From assembly GCA_903927005.1 (NCBI GenBank), contig CAIYLH010000104.1:1-48606 (forward strand): 48,606 bases of DNA, in the 5' to 3' direction. The DNA is from an uncultured Pseudomonadota bacterium. Lineage in GTDB: Bacteria; Pseudomonadota; Gammaproteobacteria; Steroidobacterales; Steroidobacteraceae. Of this stretch, positions 15,724 through 23,304 are shown piece by piece (position 1 is the stretch's first letter; every line of letters starts with the position of its first letter). Made by a program: the position numbers and the translations under genes. Below the pieces are notes generated by a model, which ran no database searches, was not told the origin of the DNA, and saw nothing but the letters and a program-made list of their open reading frames with translations.

Positions 15724-16416
15724 ATGAGCCGGCTGCGCCAACTGCTACAAGCCAACGCCGCGCGCCGCGCCGAACACGCTGCCGACGCAGCCCTCACGTT
15801 AAGACTCGCACGACTGCGAGTCTGGCAAGCGACCCGACTGCGACTCACCTACGCGGACCTCGCCGCACAACCGCGCTACGCGGCGGCCGTCGCCTACTTC
15901 GTCGAGGAGCTGTACGGCGGCGCTGAGCTTGCGCCGCGCGACCGCGACCTGCAGCGCGCCGCCGGCGCCCTTGAGCGGCTGCTGCCGCGATCGGCCCTGT
16001 CGACGCTGGAAAAAGCGATCGAACTGGAACTGCAGACCCAGGCGCTGGATGCCGCCCTCGCCGCGGCGCTGCCGGACGACACGCCGCTGGACAGGACACG
16101 CTATGCGCAGGCCTACCGCCACTCGGCCTCGCGGCTGGCGCGCAGCGAACAACTCGTGGCCATCGTGGCGCTGGGCCGCTCGCTCGAACAGCTGGTGCGC
16201 AAGCCCGGGCTCGGTCTGCTGCTGCGGCTGACGCGGACAGCGGCGCGGAGCGCCGGCCTGGGCGCCCTGCAGGGGCTGCTGGAGCGCGGCTATACGGCGT
16301 TCCGCGCCACCGGCAATGGTGAGGAATTTCTCGCCACCGTCCTGGCGCGCGAGTCACAATTGCTCGAGCGACTCTACCAAGGGGACGCTGGGGCTCTGGA
16401 GGGCATCGCGCCATGA
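15724..16416 (+). CDS. FFLEELY-motif-like protein
   Basis: 230 residues, alpha-helical and Arg/Leu-rich. AVAYFVEELYGGAEL at about 57-71 matches the FFLEELYG motif for which a family of proteobacterial proteins of unknown function is named, with Tyr-Phe-Val in place of the Phe-Phe-Leu. It overlaps the downstream GMC gene by 4 bases (ATGA) and follows the patatin gene by 10, so it belongs to this operon. Its biochemical role is not known; the linkage suggests lipid or inclusion metabolism. Confidence 0.65.
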   Translation: MSRLRQLLQANAARRAEHAADAALTLRLARLRVWQATRLRLTYADLAAQPRYAAAVAYFVEELYGGAELAPRDRDLQRAAGALERLLPRSALSTLEKAIELELQTQALDAALAAALPDDTPLDRTRYAQAYRHSASRLARSEQLVAIVALGRSLEQLVRKPGLGLLLRLTRTAARSAGLGALQGLLERGYTAFRATGNGEEFLATVLARESQLLERLYQGDAGALEGIAP

Positions 16417-17990
16417 AGCACTTCGACCACATCATCGTCGGCGCCGGCTCTGCCGGCTGCGTGCTCGCGAACCGGCTGTCGGCGGAGCCCGCCCGACAGG
16501 TGCTGCTGATCGAGGCCGGTCCGCGCGACAGCAACCCGTTCATCCACATGCCTGCAGGCCTGGCGATGCTGGTGGGCAACCGCAAGCTCAACTGGAACTA
16601 CTCCACCGAGCCCGAGCCTGGCCTCAACGGTCGTCGGCTGTGGTGGCCCCGTGGCCGGGTGCTGGGCGGCTCCAGCTCGATCAACGCCATGTGCTACGTC
16701 CGTGGCCAGCGCGAGGACTACGACGGCTGGGTCGACGCCGGCGCAGACGGCTGGAGCTGGGACGAGGTACTGCCCTACTTCCGTCGTGCCGAGGACCAGT
16801 CGCGCGGCGAGGACCTCTGGCACGGCGTCGGCGGGCCGCTGTCGGTGTCGGACCTGCGCCACCGCAGTGCGCTGTCGCAGGTGTTCCTGGACGCCGCCCG
16901 CGCGGCAGGCCACCCGCTGAACCCGGACTTCAACGGCGCCAGCCAGCTCGGCGCCGGCTGGTATCAGGTCACGCAACGCGACGGCCGCCGCGCGAGCAGC
17001 GCCACCGCCTACCTGCGACCGGTGCGCGCTCGCCCCAACCTCAGCGTCATGACCGCCACCCTCGCCACGCGGCTGCGGCTCGCGCACGGTCGCGTGACCG
17101 GCGTGGAGGTGACCTCCCGCCATGGGCTGCAGCAGATCCAGGCGCCAGAGCTGACGCTCGCCGGCGGCGCGGTCAACTCCCCGCAGCTGCTGCTGCTATC
17201 CGGCATCGGACCTGCGGCGGACCTGGAGGCGCTGGGCATCGACGTCGTGCTCGACCTGCCCGGTGTCGGCGCGAACCTGCACGATCACCTCGACTACTGC
17301 GTGCTGTCGAAGTGCACCCAGCCGGTGACGTACGACTTCAACAAGCTGCAGGAGGCGTGGGTCGGCCTGCGCTACCTGTACGGCCGCAACGGCCCGGCCA
17401 GCTCGAACATCGCCGAAGCTGGAGCGTTTCTGTGCACGCCACTGGCGCGCGGCGGTCGGCCCGACGTGCAACTGCATTTCGTGCCAGCGCAGCTCGACGA
17501 CCACGGCCGCAACCGGCTGCCGGGGCACGGCTACACGGTGCACGTCTGCGGCCTGCAGCCCAAAAGTCGCGGCAGGCTCAGCCTGGCCTCGGCAGATCCG
17601 CGCGCCGCGCCACGCATCCACGGCAACTACCTGGCGGAGTCCGCCGACGCCGCCACGCTGCTGGCAGGCGTCCGGCTGGTGCGGCAGATCCTCGCGAGCG
17701 GACCCTTCGACCGCTACCGCGGCGCCGAGGTCTTTCCTGGACCTGAGGCGAACAGCCCGGCAACGCTGCTCGAAGCGTTGCGCGCCAAGGCCGAATCCGT
17801 CTACCACCCGGTCGGCAGCTGCCGCATGGGCCGCGACATGGACGCGGTGGTCGATCCGCGGCTGCGCGTGCATGGACTGGAGGGCCTGAGCGTCGCCGAC
17901 GCCTCGGTGATGCCGGTGATCCCCAGTGGCAACACCAATGCCCCGACGATCATGATCGCCGAGCGCGCCGCCGAGTTCCTCGGCGGCTGA
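16413..17990 (+). CDS. GMC-family FAD-dependent alcohol oxidoreductase
   Basis: 525 residues. The FAD-binding N-terminus is IIVGAGSAGCVLANRL. GMC signature 1 is GRVLGGSSSINAMCYVRG and signature 2 is GGAVNSPQLLLLSGIGP. The C-terminal active-site pair is VYHPVGSCRMG (His) and SGNTNAPTIM (Asn). It resembles BetA/AlkJ-type dehydrogenases that oxidise alcohols to aldehydes. At the end of the wax-ester locus, oxidation of fatty alcohols is a plausible job, opposite to the reductase at 9545; choline is less likely because no betB or betT is near. It is translationally coupled to the preceding gene. Confidence 0.83.
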   Translation: MKHFDHIIVGAGSAGCVLANRLSAEPARQVLLIEAGPRDSNPFIHMPAGLAMLVGNRKLNWNYSTEPEPGLNGRRLWWPRGRVLGGSSSINAMCYVRGQREDYDGWVDAGADGWSWDEVLPYFRRAEDQSRGEDLWHGVGGPLSVSDLRHRSALSQVFLDAARAAGHPLNPDFNGASQLGAGWYQVTQRDGRRASSATAYLRPVRARPNLSVMTATLATRLRLAHGRVTGVEVTSRHGLQQIQAPELTLAGGAVNSPQLLLLSGIGPAADLEALGIDVVLDLPGVGANLHDHLDYCVLSKCTQPVTYDFNKLQEAWVGLRYLYGRNGPASSNIAEAGAFLCTPLARGGRPDVQLHFVPAQLDDHGRNRLPGHGYTVHVCGLQPKSRGRLSLASADPRAAPRIHGNYLAESADAATLLAGVRLVRQILASGPFDRYRGAEVFPGPEANSPATLLEALRAKAESVYHPVGSCRMGRDMDAVVDPRLRVHGLEGLSVADASVMPVIPSGNTNAPTIMIAERAAEFLGG

Positions 17991-18055
17991 GAGCGGCGCA
18001 ACGCTACAATCGGCGCCGGCGCCTACCGCCGCTCGCCCGACTCCCCGGAGACCGT

Positions 18056-19636
18056 ATGTCCGACCCCAAGAAACTCGCCCTCGCCTGGGTCGAGTCGCAC
18101 CGCGAGCAGTTGTCGCAATGGCACCGCACGATCTGGGAGTACGCGGAACCCGCCTGGCGCGAGTACCGCTCCGCCGCCTGGTTCGTCGCACGACTGCGCG
18201 AGGCGGGCTTTGAGGTCGAGGAAGGCAGCGGCGGGATGCCGACCGCATTCGCCGCGCGCTGGTCGCAAGGCACAGGCCCCTGCGTCGCAGGCTACGCCGA
18301 GTACGACGCAGTGCCCGGCAACTGCCAGGCGGCCGCGACCACGCGCAAGCCGCGCGAGGGACTGTCGCCCTACGCACCCGGCCACACCGACCCGCACTCG
18401 GCGCTGGGCGTCGGCGCGCTCGCCGGCATCCTTGCGACCCAGCACGCGATGCGCGAGTGCGCTATCGGCGGCACGCTCAAGTTCTTCGGCGAGCCGGCCG
18501 AGAAGGTGCAGGGCTCGAAGCTGGTGCACGGCCTCAAGGGCTACTACGACGGACTGGACGCGATCATCAGCTACCACCCGTTCTACATGCTGCCGCTATG
18601 CAACACCGTGCGCTGGGACACCCACTGCGGCGCGTACTACAGCCGCATCTACTCGTTCATCTGCGACGAGTCGGAGAGCTGGGGCACGGCCGGCGGCGCC
18701 AGTCCGATCCCGGCCTCCCACTCCGCCGCGCGCGCGCCGGGCGCGAACGTGGCACTGATGTCGATGTTCAACTCGACCAAGGCCACGATCGAATCGATGC
18801 TGGCGCACTCCGGCGGCTGGTCGCTGAACGAGGCGATCCTGACCGCAGGACAGGCGACCGCTGACAACCTGCCGGCGCATCTGGCGCAGATCAACTATGC
18901 CTGGCGCGCTCCGGATGTGCCGATGGCCGAGGCTATCCTCGCGGTGCTTGATCGCAACGCCGAGCACGCCGCCGCGATCGCGCACTGCCGGCTGGTCAAG
19001 CGCTGGGTGTCGCGTACGCGACCGGGGGTCGCGAACCATGCGCTGGCCGAGGTCACCTATCGCAACCTGGCCGCGGTCGGCGCACCGCGCTATGACGCGG
19101 CGGCCATCGCGCTCGCGCACGAGATCCAGACGAACCTCGGGCTCGAGCCAATGGCGGCGCCGTTCCTGCCGGCCTGCGAGAGCCTGATCGAGCCGCTCGA
19201 GGCTGAGCGGCAGCTGCGCCTGCAGATGCCGGCCTGGCAGACTAACTGGACCTCCGACGACTACGTCGAGATGACCTGGTACGCGCCGACCGTGCGCCTG
19301 TACGTCGCCCGTCCCATGCTCGCCTCGCCCGAAGGCCACGCCGGCTACCCGGCGTGGGTGTCCAATGCGTTGGGCGGCCTTAGCGCCTGCATCGACCCGA
19401 CCGTGCAGGTGGCGGGCAAGACGATCGCGACGACGCTGCTTGAACTGCTGACCGATCCTGCGCTGCTGGCGCGGGCGCGGCGGGAGTTCGAGGCCCGCAC
19501 GGGCGGTACGAAGTTCCTGGCGCCGCTGCTGCCTGCGGATTTTGTGCCGCCGATCGACTATCGCTGGCCGGAGTACGCGACCACCGCGCGCGGCACCGAC
19601 TGGTGGATCCCGGCCTGCCCGGAACTGGACGCGTGA
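18056..19636 (+). CDS. M20-family aminobenzoyl-glutamate hydrolase-like protein (AbgB type)
   Basis: 526 residues, no signal peptide. The order matches AbgB-like M20 proteins: WEYAEPAWREYRSA near the N-terminus, YAEYDAVPGNCQ, HTDPHSALGVGAL, GEPAEKVQGSK, ISYHPF, and a late EMTWYAPTVRLY. AbgB homologues cleave p-aminobenzoyl-glutamate and similar amides; longer variants with unknown substrates are common. The sequence reads CCCCGGAGACCGT before the ATG, so GGAG serves as ribosome site. It overlaps the following methyltransferase start by 4 bases, implying the two act together. Confidence 0.75.
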   Translation: MSDPKKLALAWVESHREQLSQWHRTIWEYAEPAWREYRSAAWFVARLREAGFEVEEGSGGMPTAFAARWSQGTGPCVAGYAEYDAVPGNCQAAATTRKPREGLSPYAPGHTDPHSALGVGALAGILATQHAMRECAIGGTLKFFGEPAEKVQGSKLVHGLKGYYDGLDAIISYHPFYMLPLCNTVRWDTHCGAYYSRIYSFICDESESWGTAGGASPIPASHSAARAPGANVALMSMFNSTKATIESMLAHSGGWSLNEAILTAGQATADNLPAHLAQINYAWRAPDVPMAEAILAVLDRNAEHAAAIAHCRLVKRWVSRTRPGVANHALAEVTYRNLAAVGAPRYDAAAIALAHEIQTNLGLEPMAAPFLPACESLIEPLEAERQLRLQMPAWQTNWTSDDYVEMTWYAPTVRLYVARPMLASPEGHAGYPAWVSNALGGLSACIDPTVQVAGKTIATTLLELLTDPALLARARREFEARTGGTKFLAPLLPADFVPPIDYRWPEYATTARGTDWWIPACPELDA

Positions 19637-20472
19637 GCGACGCGCCGAACCCTATCTCACCCGGTCCGCTGCTGACGCTGGCGCTGGTCGAGTCGATCCG
19701 CGCCGCGGCGCGTGCCGGACGCACGACGCTCGAGTGTTCGCTGGACCTCGGCCGCAGCCTGACCGAGATCGAGCCGGGCGCGGACACGTTCCGCTGGTGC
19801 CAGCGCCACTGGCCGCTGCCGACGGTGAAGGACCGCACCGTCTACCACTACGCTGTCGACCGCTTCGTCGCGGTGTCGCGTTACACGCAGGCGCTGATCA
19901 AGCTGGTACCCACCGACTGGGGCCCGCCGACGTTCGAGATCGATGGCATCAAGATGCTGCCGACCGCGAAGGTGTCGCCGTACGCCGATGCCGAAACGAA
20001 GGCCGCGCTGGTGTCACCCGCCGGACAGGTGGTGCTGGACACCTGCGGTGGACTGGGCTATTTCGCGGCCGGCTGCCTCACCGCCGGCGCGCGCAGGATC
20101 CGTTCGTTCGAGAAGAACGCCGACGTGATCTGGCTGCGCAGCGTGAACCCGTGGTCGCCACCGACGGGCGGCGCGCTCGAACTCACCCACGGCGACATCA
20201 CCGAGCACATAGCCTCCATCGGCAACGACTCGGTCGGCGCGATCCTGCACGACCCGCCGCGCTTTGGCATCGCGGGCGAGTTGTACTCGCAGGCGTTCTA
20301 CGGCGAGCTTGCGCGGGTGCTCGAAAAGCGCGGCACGCTGTTCCACTACACCGGCAGCCCGAACAAGCTCACCACCGGCCGCGACGTGCCGGCCGAGGTC
20401 GCCAAGCGACTGCGCCAGGCGGGGTTCACGACCGAGCCTAAGCTCGACGGGGTGTTGGCAGTTAGGCGCTGA
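19633..20472 (+). CDS. COG2521-type SAM-dependent methyltransferase
   Basis: 279 residues from GTG 19633, which overlaps the hydrolase stop (GTGA). The SAM loop reads VVLDTCGGLGYFAAG, followed by SFEKN (acidic loop), VNPWSPP, HGDITEHI, ILHDPPRFGIAGELYSQAFY and a late RLRQAGF. This series, especially HDPPRF.IAGELYS.FY, is characteristic of COG2521, first described as an archaeal predicted methyltransferase family. The ~100-residue N-terminal extension is present. The substrate is unknown; pairing with an amidohydrolase hints at small-molecule modification. It could have been acquired from an archaeon or be a rare bacterial branch. Confidence 0.75.
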   Translation: MSDAPNPISPGPLLTLALVESIRAAARAGRTTLECSLDLGRSLTEIEPGADTFRWCQRHWPLPTVKDRTVYHYAVDRFVAVSRYTQALIKLVPTDWGPPTFEIDGIKMLPTAKVSPYADAETKAALVSPAGQVVLDTCGGLGYFAAGCLTAGARRIRSFEKNADVIWLRSVNPWSPPTGGALELTHGDITEHIASIGNDSVGAILHDPPRFGIAGELYSQAFYGELARVLEKRGTLFHYTGSPNKLTTGRDVPAEVAKRLRQAGFTTEPKLDGVLAVRR

Positions 20473-20611
20473 GAGGTTCAGCCAGAACGGCACACGGAAG
20501 GGGGCCGGCTGACTGGATGTAAAATATCGGGCTATCGCCAAACGCCTAGCCCCAAGCACCCGTCCTGCCGCCCGAAGCCATGCGCAACTCGACGCTAACC
20601 CGTCACCCCAT

Positions 20612-20653
20612 TTAAGCAGGCAATGGAACCACGCCAATTTCGCGCAGATACAT
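20612..20653 (-). pseudogene. Truncated vapC start downstream of phd
   Basis: The phd stop overlaps an ATG as TGATG, the usual coupling to vapC. The frame reads MYLREIGVVPLPA and then stops. Phd-linked VapC toxins commonly begin MYLLDTN, so only the first three residues remain and the toxin seems deleted. The rest of 20473-20611 has no recognised gene. Confidence 0.4.
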
Positions 20654-20907
20654 CAAGTGAAATCTGTATGCCGGCTTGGCAGCACGACCTTGCCGGGAGT
20701 GAACTCCACCTCCGCCGCATCAGGCATTGCCAGCACCTGTGTGATCTTCGATGGCTGCCCCAATAAGCGCTGATAGTCCGCAATGGTCAGCAACACATGC
20801 GTAGGCTTGCCTCGATCGGTGATGATGACGGGCCCTTGAGCGGCCGCCTTTTTCGCGCCGCTAGCGTCTCGGTTAAACTCACGACTCGACCGGATTGTTA
20901 TTGCCAT
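20653..20907 (-). CDS. Orphan Phd/YefM-family antitoxin
   Basis: 84 residues from ATG 20907 with GGAG 9 bases upstream. The N-terminal part (MAITIRSSREFNRDASGAKK) and GPVIITDRGKPTHVLLTIADYQRLLG are typical of Phd/YefM. The C-terminus, KVVLPSRHTDFT, is followed directly by a truncated toxin start, so the antitoxin now stands alone. CAATGG (20919-20924) and CCATTG (20932-20937) form a palindrome that covers the ribosome-binding region and may be its operator. A matching decayed C-terminus lies at about 23050. Confidence 0.8.
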   Translation of the reverse strand: MAITIRSSREFNRDASGAKKAAAQGPVIITDRGKPTHVLLTIADYQRLLGQPSKITQVLAMPDAAEVEFTPGKVVLPSRHTDFT

Positions 20908-21094
20908 CGTTAAATCTCCAATGGCTTTTGACCATTGCAGTTACGTTTCTACATTCGCCCGTGAATGTCAAAACTCGTGGCATTCCGCACAGGATGAGCA
21001 CGACCTAGGGCGCCCGCAGAGGCGTGCCATTAAACAAGCTGATAGCTTCCGAATCGACCGGCTAATGAGAGCGGCCACTGGCCAGTCCGCAGCG

Positions 21095-21180
21095 CAGTGC
21101 GCTGCCTTCACCCAAGCGAGCGTAAGCGCATCCATGTCCTCGATGCCCGCCGAAATGACCGGCCCCCACCACTGCAGGTT
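21095..21180 (-). pseudogene. Duplicated 3' end of the PotD-like gene (copy A)
   Basis: On the minus strand the frame reads LQWWGPVISAGIEDMDALTL then AWVKAAH, against LHWYPAIPAGIEDMEAHTLA then RVKAAH-stop at the end of the gene at 23305. About 85 bases align with roughly 85% identity (by eye), with one 3-base gap. Copy A has lost the stop codon and ends abruptly on both sides, on the upper side only 4 bases short of the abiEii stop. It is a fragment, not a gene. Nothing else is recognised in 20938-21094. Confidence 0.7.
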
Positions 21181-21184
21181 AGAA

Positions 21185-22033
21185 CTATAGATAGGGAAGG
21201 AAGACGCTGCGAAACTCTTGATAGGCTGCTTCTGGGGAGTAGCCACGACCGCTCGGCAGGTATCCATCCATGTCCTTGAGGAACTTAACAGAAGTCATGC
21301 GTCTATCGAGCTCGGCCTTGATCTTCGCCACTGATAGCGAGCTACCTTCCCGATCCATATAAAAGCGAAATGCCGCGCCGACGCGAGCCGGGTCGACCTT
21401 TACTCTTGAGTTAGTCTTCGAGAATTCCCAGGCCCACCACAGATCGAAGAGATCCCGCCCATGCTCGCGTTGCAGAAGCGCACGAAGTTTGGTGCCGAGC
21501 ATCTCATCAAGATCGTAGGACGGCACTTGAACTAAGCGTTGCATCGTGCCGCCCTCAGGAACGTCTATCGATACCTGCACGAGCGGATAGAAACTCTCCC
21601 TTTCACTCACGTTTACCTCGACCTTCAATGCACCCATGGCACCGGAGGAACTATTTGGATCGTAGTGGTAAGTGGATCGCAGAATCTTCGAGCGCAAGGC
21701 GAGATTGCGAACTGTCAGCGTGACGTCCGTCAGCAGCGACTCTGTCGGTGCACCCAGCAGGGGCTGCAGCACCCTCGCAAGGGCCTTCTTGATATGCCCC
21801 GGCTTTCGATCTGAAACAAGCACGAGGTCTATGTCTTCGGAATATCGGCTTGCCGGAGCGAGGTGGCCCTTATGGAGAACAGTGCCTCCGCGCATCGCCA
21901 GATTCGCGGCCAGGAAACTGTCCGCGAAGATCGCAGCGACTGCCAGGCACAAGAGGTAATCCTGTTCGACCATCAGGTCGTCGGCCCAAGGCGCCATCTG
22001 GCGCCAGCGGGAAATCTCGCGTGCGTCGATCAT
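21185..22033 (-). CDS. abiEii: AbiEii/AbiGii-family nucleotidyltransferase toxin
   Basis: 282 residues. The nucleotidyltransferase core is seen as RGGTVLHKGHL (48-58) and the metal-binding SEDIDLVLV (65-73), both diagnostic of AbiEii. The C-terminal half is helical and basic (DRRMTSVKFLKDMDGYL). AbiEii toxins transfer nucleotides, in studied cases to tRNA, and arrest growth during phage infection; this is family knowledge. The start overlaps the stop of the upstream antitoxin gene by 4 bases (ATGA). The stop lies only 4 bases from a duplicated PotD-gene end. Confidence 0.87.
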   Translation of the reverse strand: MIDAREISRWRQMAPWADDLMVEQDYLLCLAVAAIFADSFLAANLAMRGGTVLHKGHLAPASRYSEDIDLVLVSDRKPGHIKKALARVLQPLLGAPTESLLTDVTLTVRNLALRSKILRSTYHYDPNSSSGAMGALKVEVNVSERESFYPLVQVSIDVPEGGTMQRLVQVPSYDLDEMLGTKLRALLQREHGRDLFDLWWAWEFSKTNSRVKVDPARVGAAFRFYMDREGSSLSVAKIKAELDRRMTSVKFLKDMDGYLPSGRGYSPEAAYQEFRSVFLPYL

Positions 22034-22878
22034 TGGAACTCCGCAATCCTTGCCGCATTAACCCGATCGAAACGAACATTCCACCGCCGGTCTTTGCTGG
22101 TCTGGTCAACGTTTGGATTTCCGAGTTCCAAAGGTTGGGGAACGCCGATGTCGGATCGCCCCCTTAACCAGCCATAGACAGCGCCAGCCAGGACATTGCA
22201 CTGCAATGTCTGCAGCAGAAAACCGAGGCGCTGCACAGCAGGGACCTGATCAAGCGCATCGAGCGCTGCGATGATCTCGCGTTCCTCGATCGACGGAGCT
22301 AGGTCACGAGCAATGCGGGCTACCGCTTCAAGGCCACCCACGACGGTTTGATGACGTGTTAGATCCAAAAGGGTTGCCGCCCGCGTGCTCACGCGCCAGG
22401 GCGCCACGTCGTTGCTGACCGTCGTCGTTGGCGTCCTGGCTATACCTGCTTTGGCGACGAACACGACATGCAGCCGCCCAGGGGTCAGTGGCACATGCGG
22501 CTTCGACAGCATGATCTGAGTGTCCTGCCGCGCGTAATGGCTCGAGCCCCAATGGCGCGCCGCGCTCAGAAGCGCAACGTAGTAGTTTGGATCGACACGC
22601 CGCAGGCAATCGTCGATCCACCACGTCACGGGAGGCGCCCCAAAGCTGAGATGTTCGGGTGGCACGATCAGGTACCCGGAAGGACGGCGGGTGACCAGCG
22701 TGATCCGGTTCCGCTTCACCAGGCGATGGAGCGCAAGGCGTAATGCAGGGGACTGCGCCTGGCGACCCGTCGCGCGCGCAAATTCGGCGGGCTCAAAGAA
22801 ATATCGGCGGCCGGCTTGGATACGGTCAAGGGCGCCATCGGAGTTGCGCGCCGGACTTGCAGGCATCGCTGGTGACAT
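22030..22878 (-). CDS. abiEi: AbiEi-type antitoxin/transcriptional regulator
   Basis: 282 residues from ATG 22878 (MSPAMPASPARN); a TTG at 22935 in frame would lengthen it but would place the start inside the palindromic operator, so the shorter start is preferred. The winged-helix region is FARATGRQAQSPALRLALHR to RPSGYLIVPP, followed by the C-terminal domain (QDTQIMLSKPHVPLTPGRLH). In type IV AbiE systems this protein represses the operon through inverted repeats and counteracts the toxin without binding it. Confidence 0.82.
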   Translation of the reverse strand: MSPAMPASPARNSDGALDRIQAGRRYFFEPAEFARATGRQAQSPALRLALHRLVKRNRITLVTRRPSGYLIVPPEHLSFGAPPVTWWIDDCLRRVDPNYYVALLSAARHWGSSHYARQDTQIMLSKPHVPLTPGRLHVVFVAKAGIARTPTTTVSNDVAPWRVSTRAATLLDLTRHQTVVGGLEAVARIARDLAPSIEEREIIAALDALDQVPAVQRLGFLLQTLQCNVLAGAVYGWLRGRSDIGVPQPLELGNPNVDQTSKDRRWNVRFDRVNAARIAEFQ

Positions 22879-22904
22879 GAAAACACTGCGGAATAAATGT
22901 TTCT

Positions 22905-22931
22905 GTAAAATATCGAAAAACGATGTTTTAC
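22905..22931 (-). promoter_or_regulatory. AbiE operator palindrome in an AT-rich promoter
   Basis: GTAAAATATCG (22905-22915) and CGATGTTTTAC (22921-22931) form an 11-bp inverted repeat with one mismatch and an AAAAA loop. It lies 27 bases upstream of the chosen abiEi start, inside a strikingly AT-rich stretch (about 22880-22980) that includes TATAAT on the minus strand. AbiEi of known systems binds such repeats to autoregulate. Confidence 0.6.
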
Positions 22932-22999
22932 GCAATCGTTTATATTTATAGAATTATAACATTATGTTTTTAATACAAATTATCCCCCGCCCCCGACCA

Positions 23000-23095
23000 G
23001 CGTCTCCAGGCGAGACGCTGACTGACGGTATCGAAAAGATACAGCGATTAGAATCTGTATGCCTACCCGGCAGCACGACGGGCGAGCCCGCCGCA
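23000..23095 (-). pseudogene. Decayed phd-vapC junction
   Basis: One frame reads SPVVLPGRHTDS, close to KVVLPSRHTDFT at the end of the orphan antitoxin at 20653. A few bases further on, the other frame reads YLFDT, close to the YLLDTN opening of VapC toxins, but with CTG instead of ATG. No longer frame survives. It appears to be a second, more degraded copy of the same antitoxin-toxin junction. The stretch 23096-23193 contains nothing recognised. Confidence 0.4.
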
Positions 23096-23193
23096 TCTAG
23101 TTTATGCGGCCCGGCCTCTACGGAAGCGCAGGGACGCGCTGACCCCGCTGCGACAGTTGCGCTAGCACGAGGAGCTGCGGCCCAGTTTTTATC

Positions 23194-23296
23194 GTACATG
23201 GGAACGAGTCATCGCCCCGACACGCGCGCCGAGCCGGACACCTCGTCCGCGCAAGGCTAAGGATAGCGCGTGTTGGGGCGGCGGCATGAGCATCAG
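23194..23296 (+). repeat. TnpB right-end repeat, copy 2
   Basis: About 100 bases matching the inverse of 2028-2128: the last ~20 codons of tnpB ending TSSAQG-stop, then GGGGCGGCGGCATGAGCA and a few bases more. It ends 9 bases short of the stop codon of the PotD-like gene. No upstream tnpB sequence remains. Confidence 0.65.
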
Positions 23297-23304
23297 GGAC
23301 CGCG

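Noticed and set aside
16413-17990. Choline dehydrogenase BetA
   Set aside because: GMC signatures fit, but no betaine genes are near and the operon is lipid-related, so only the family name is given.
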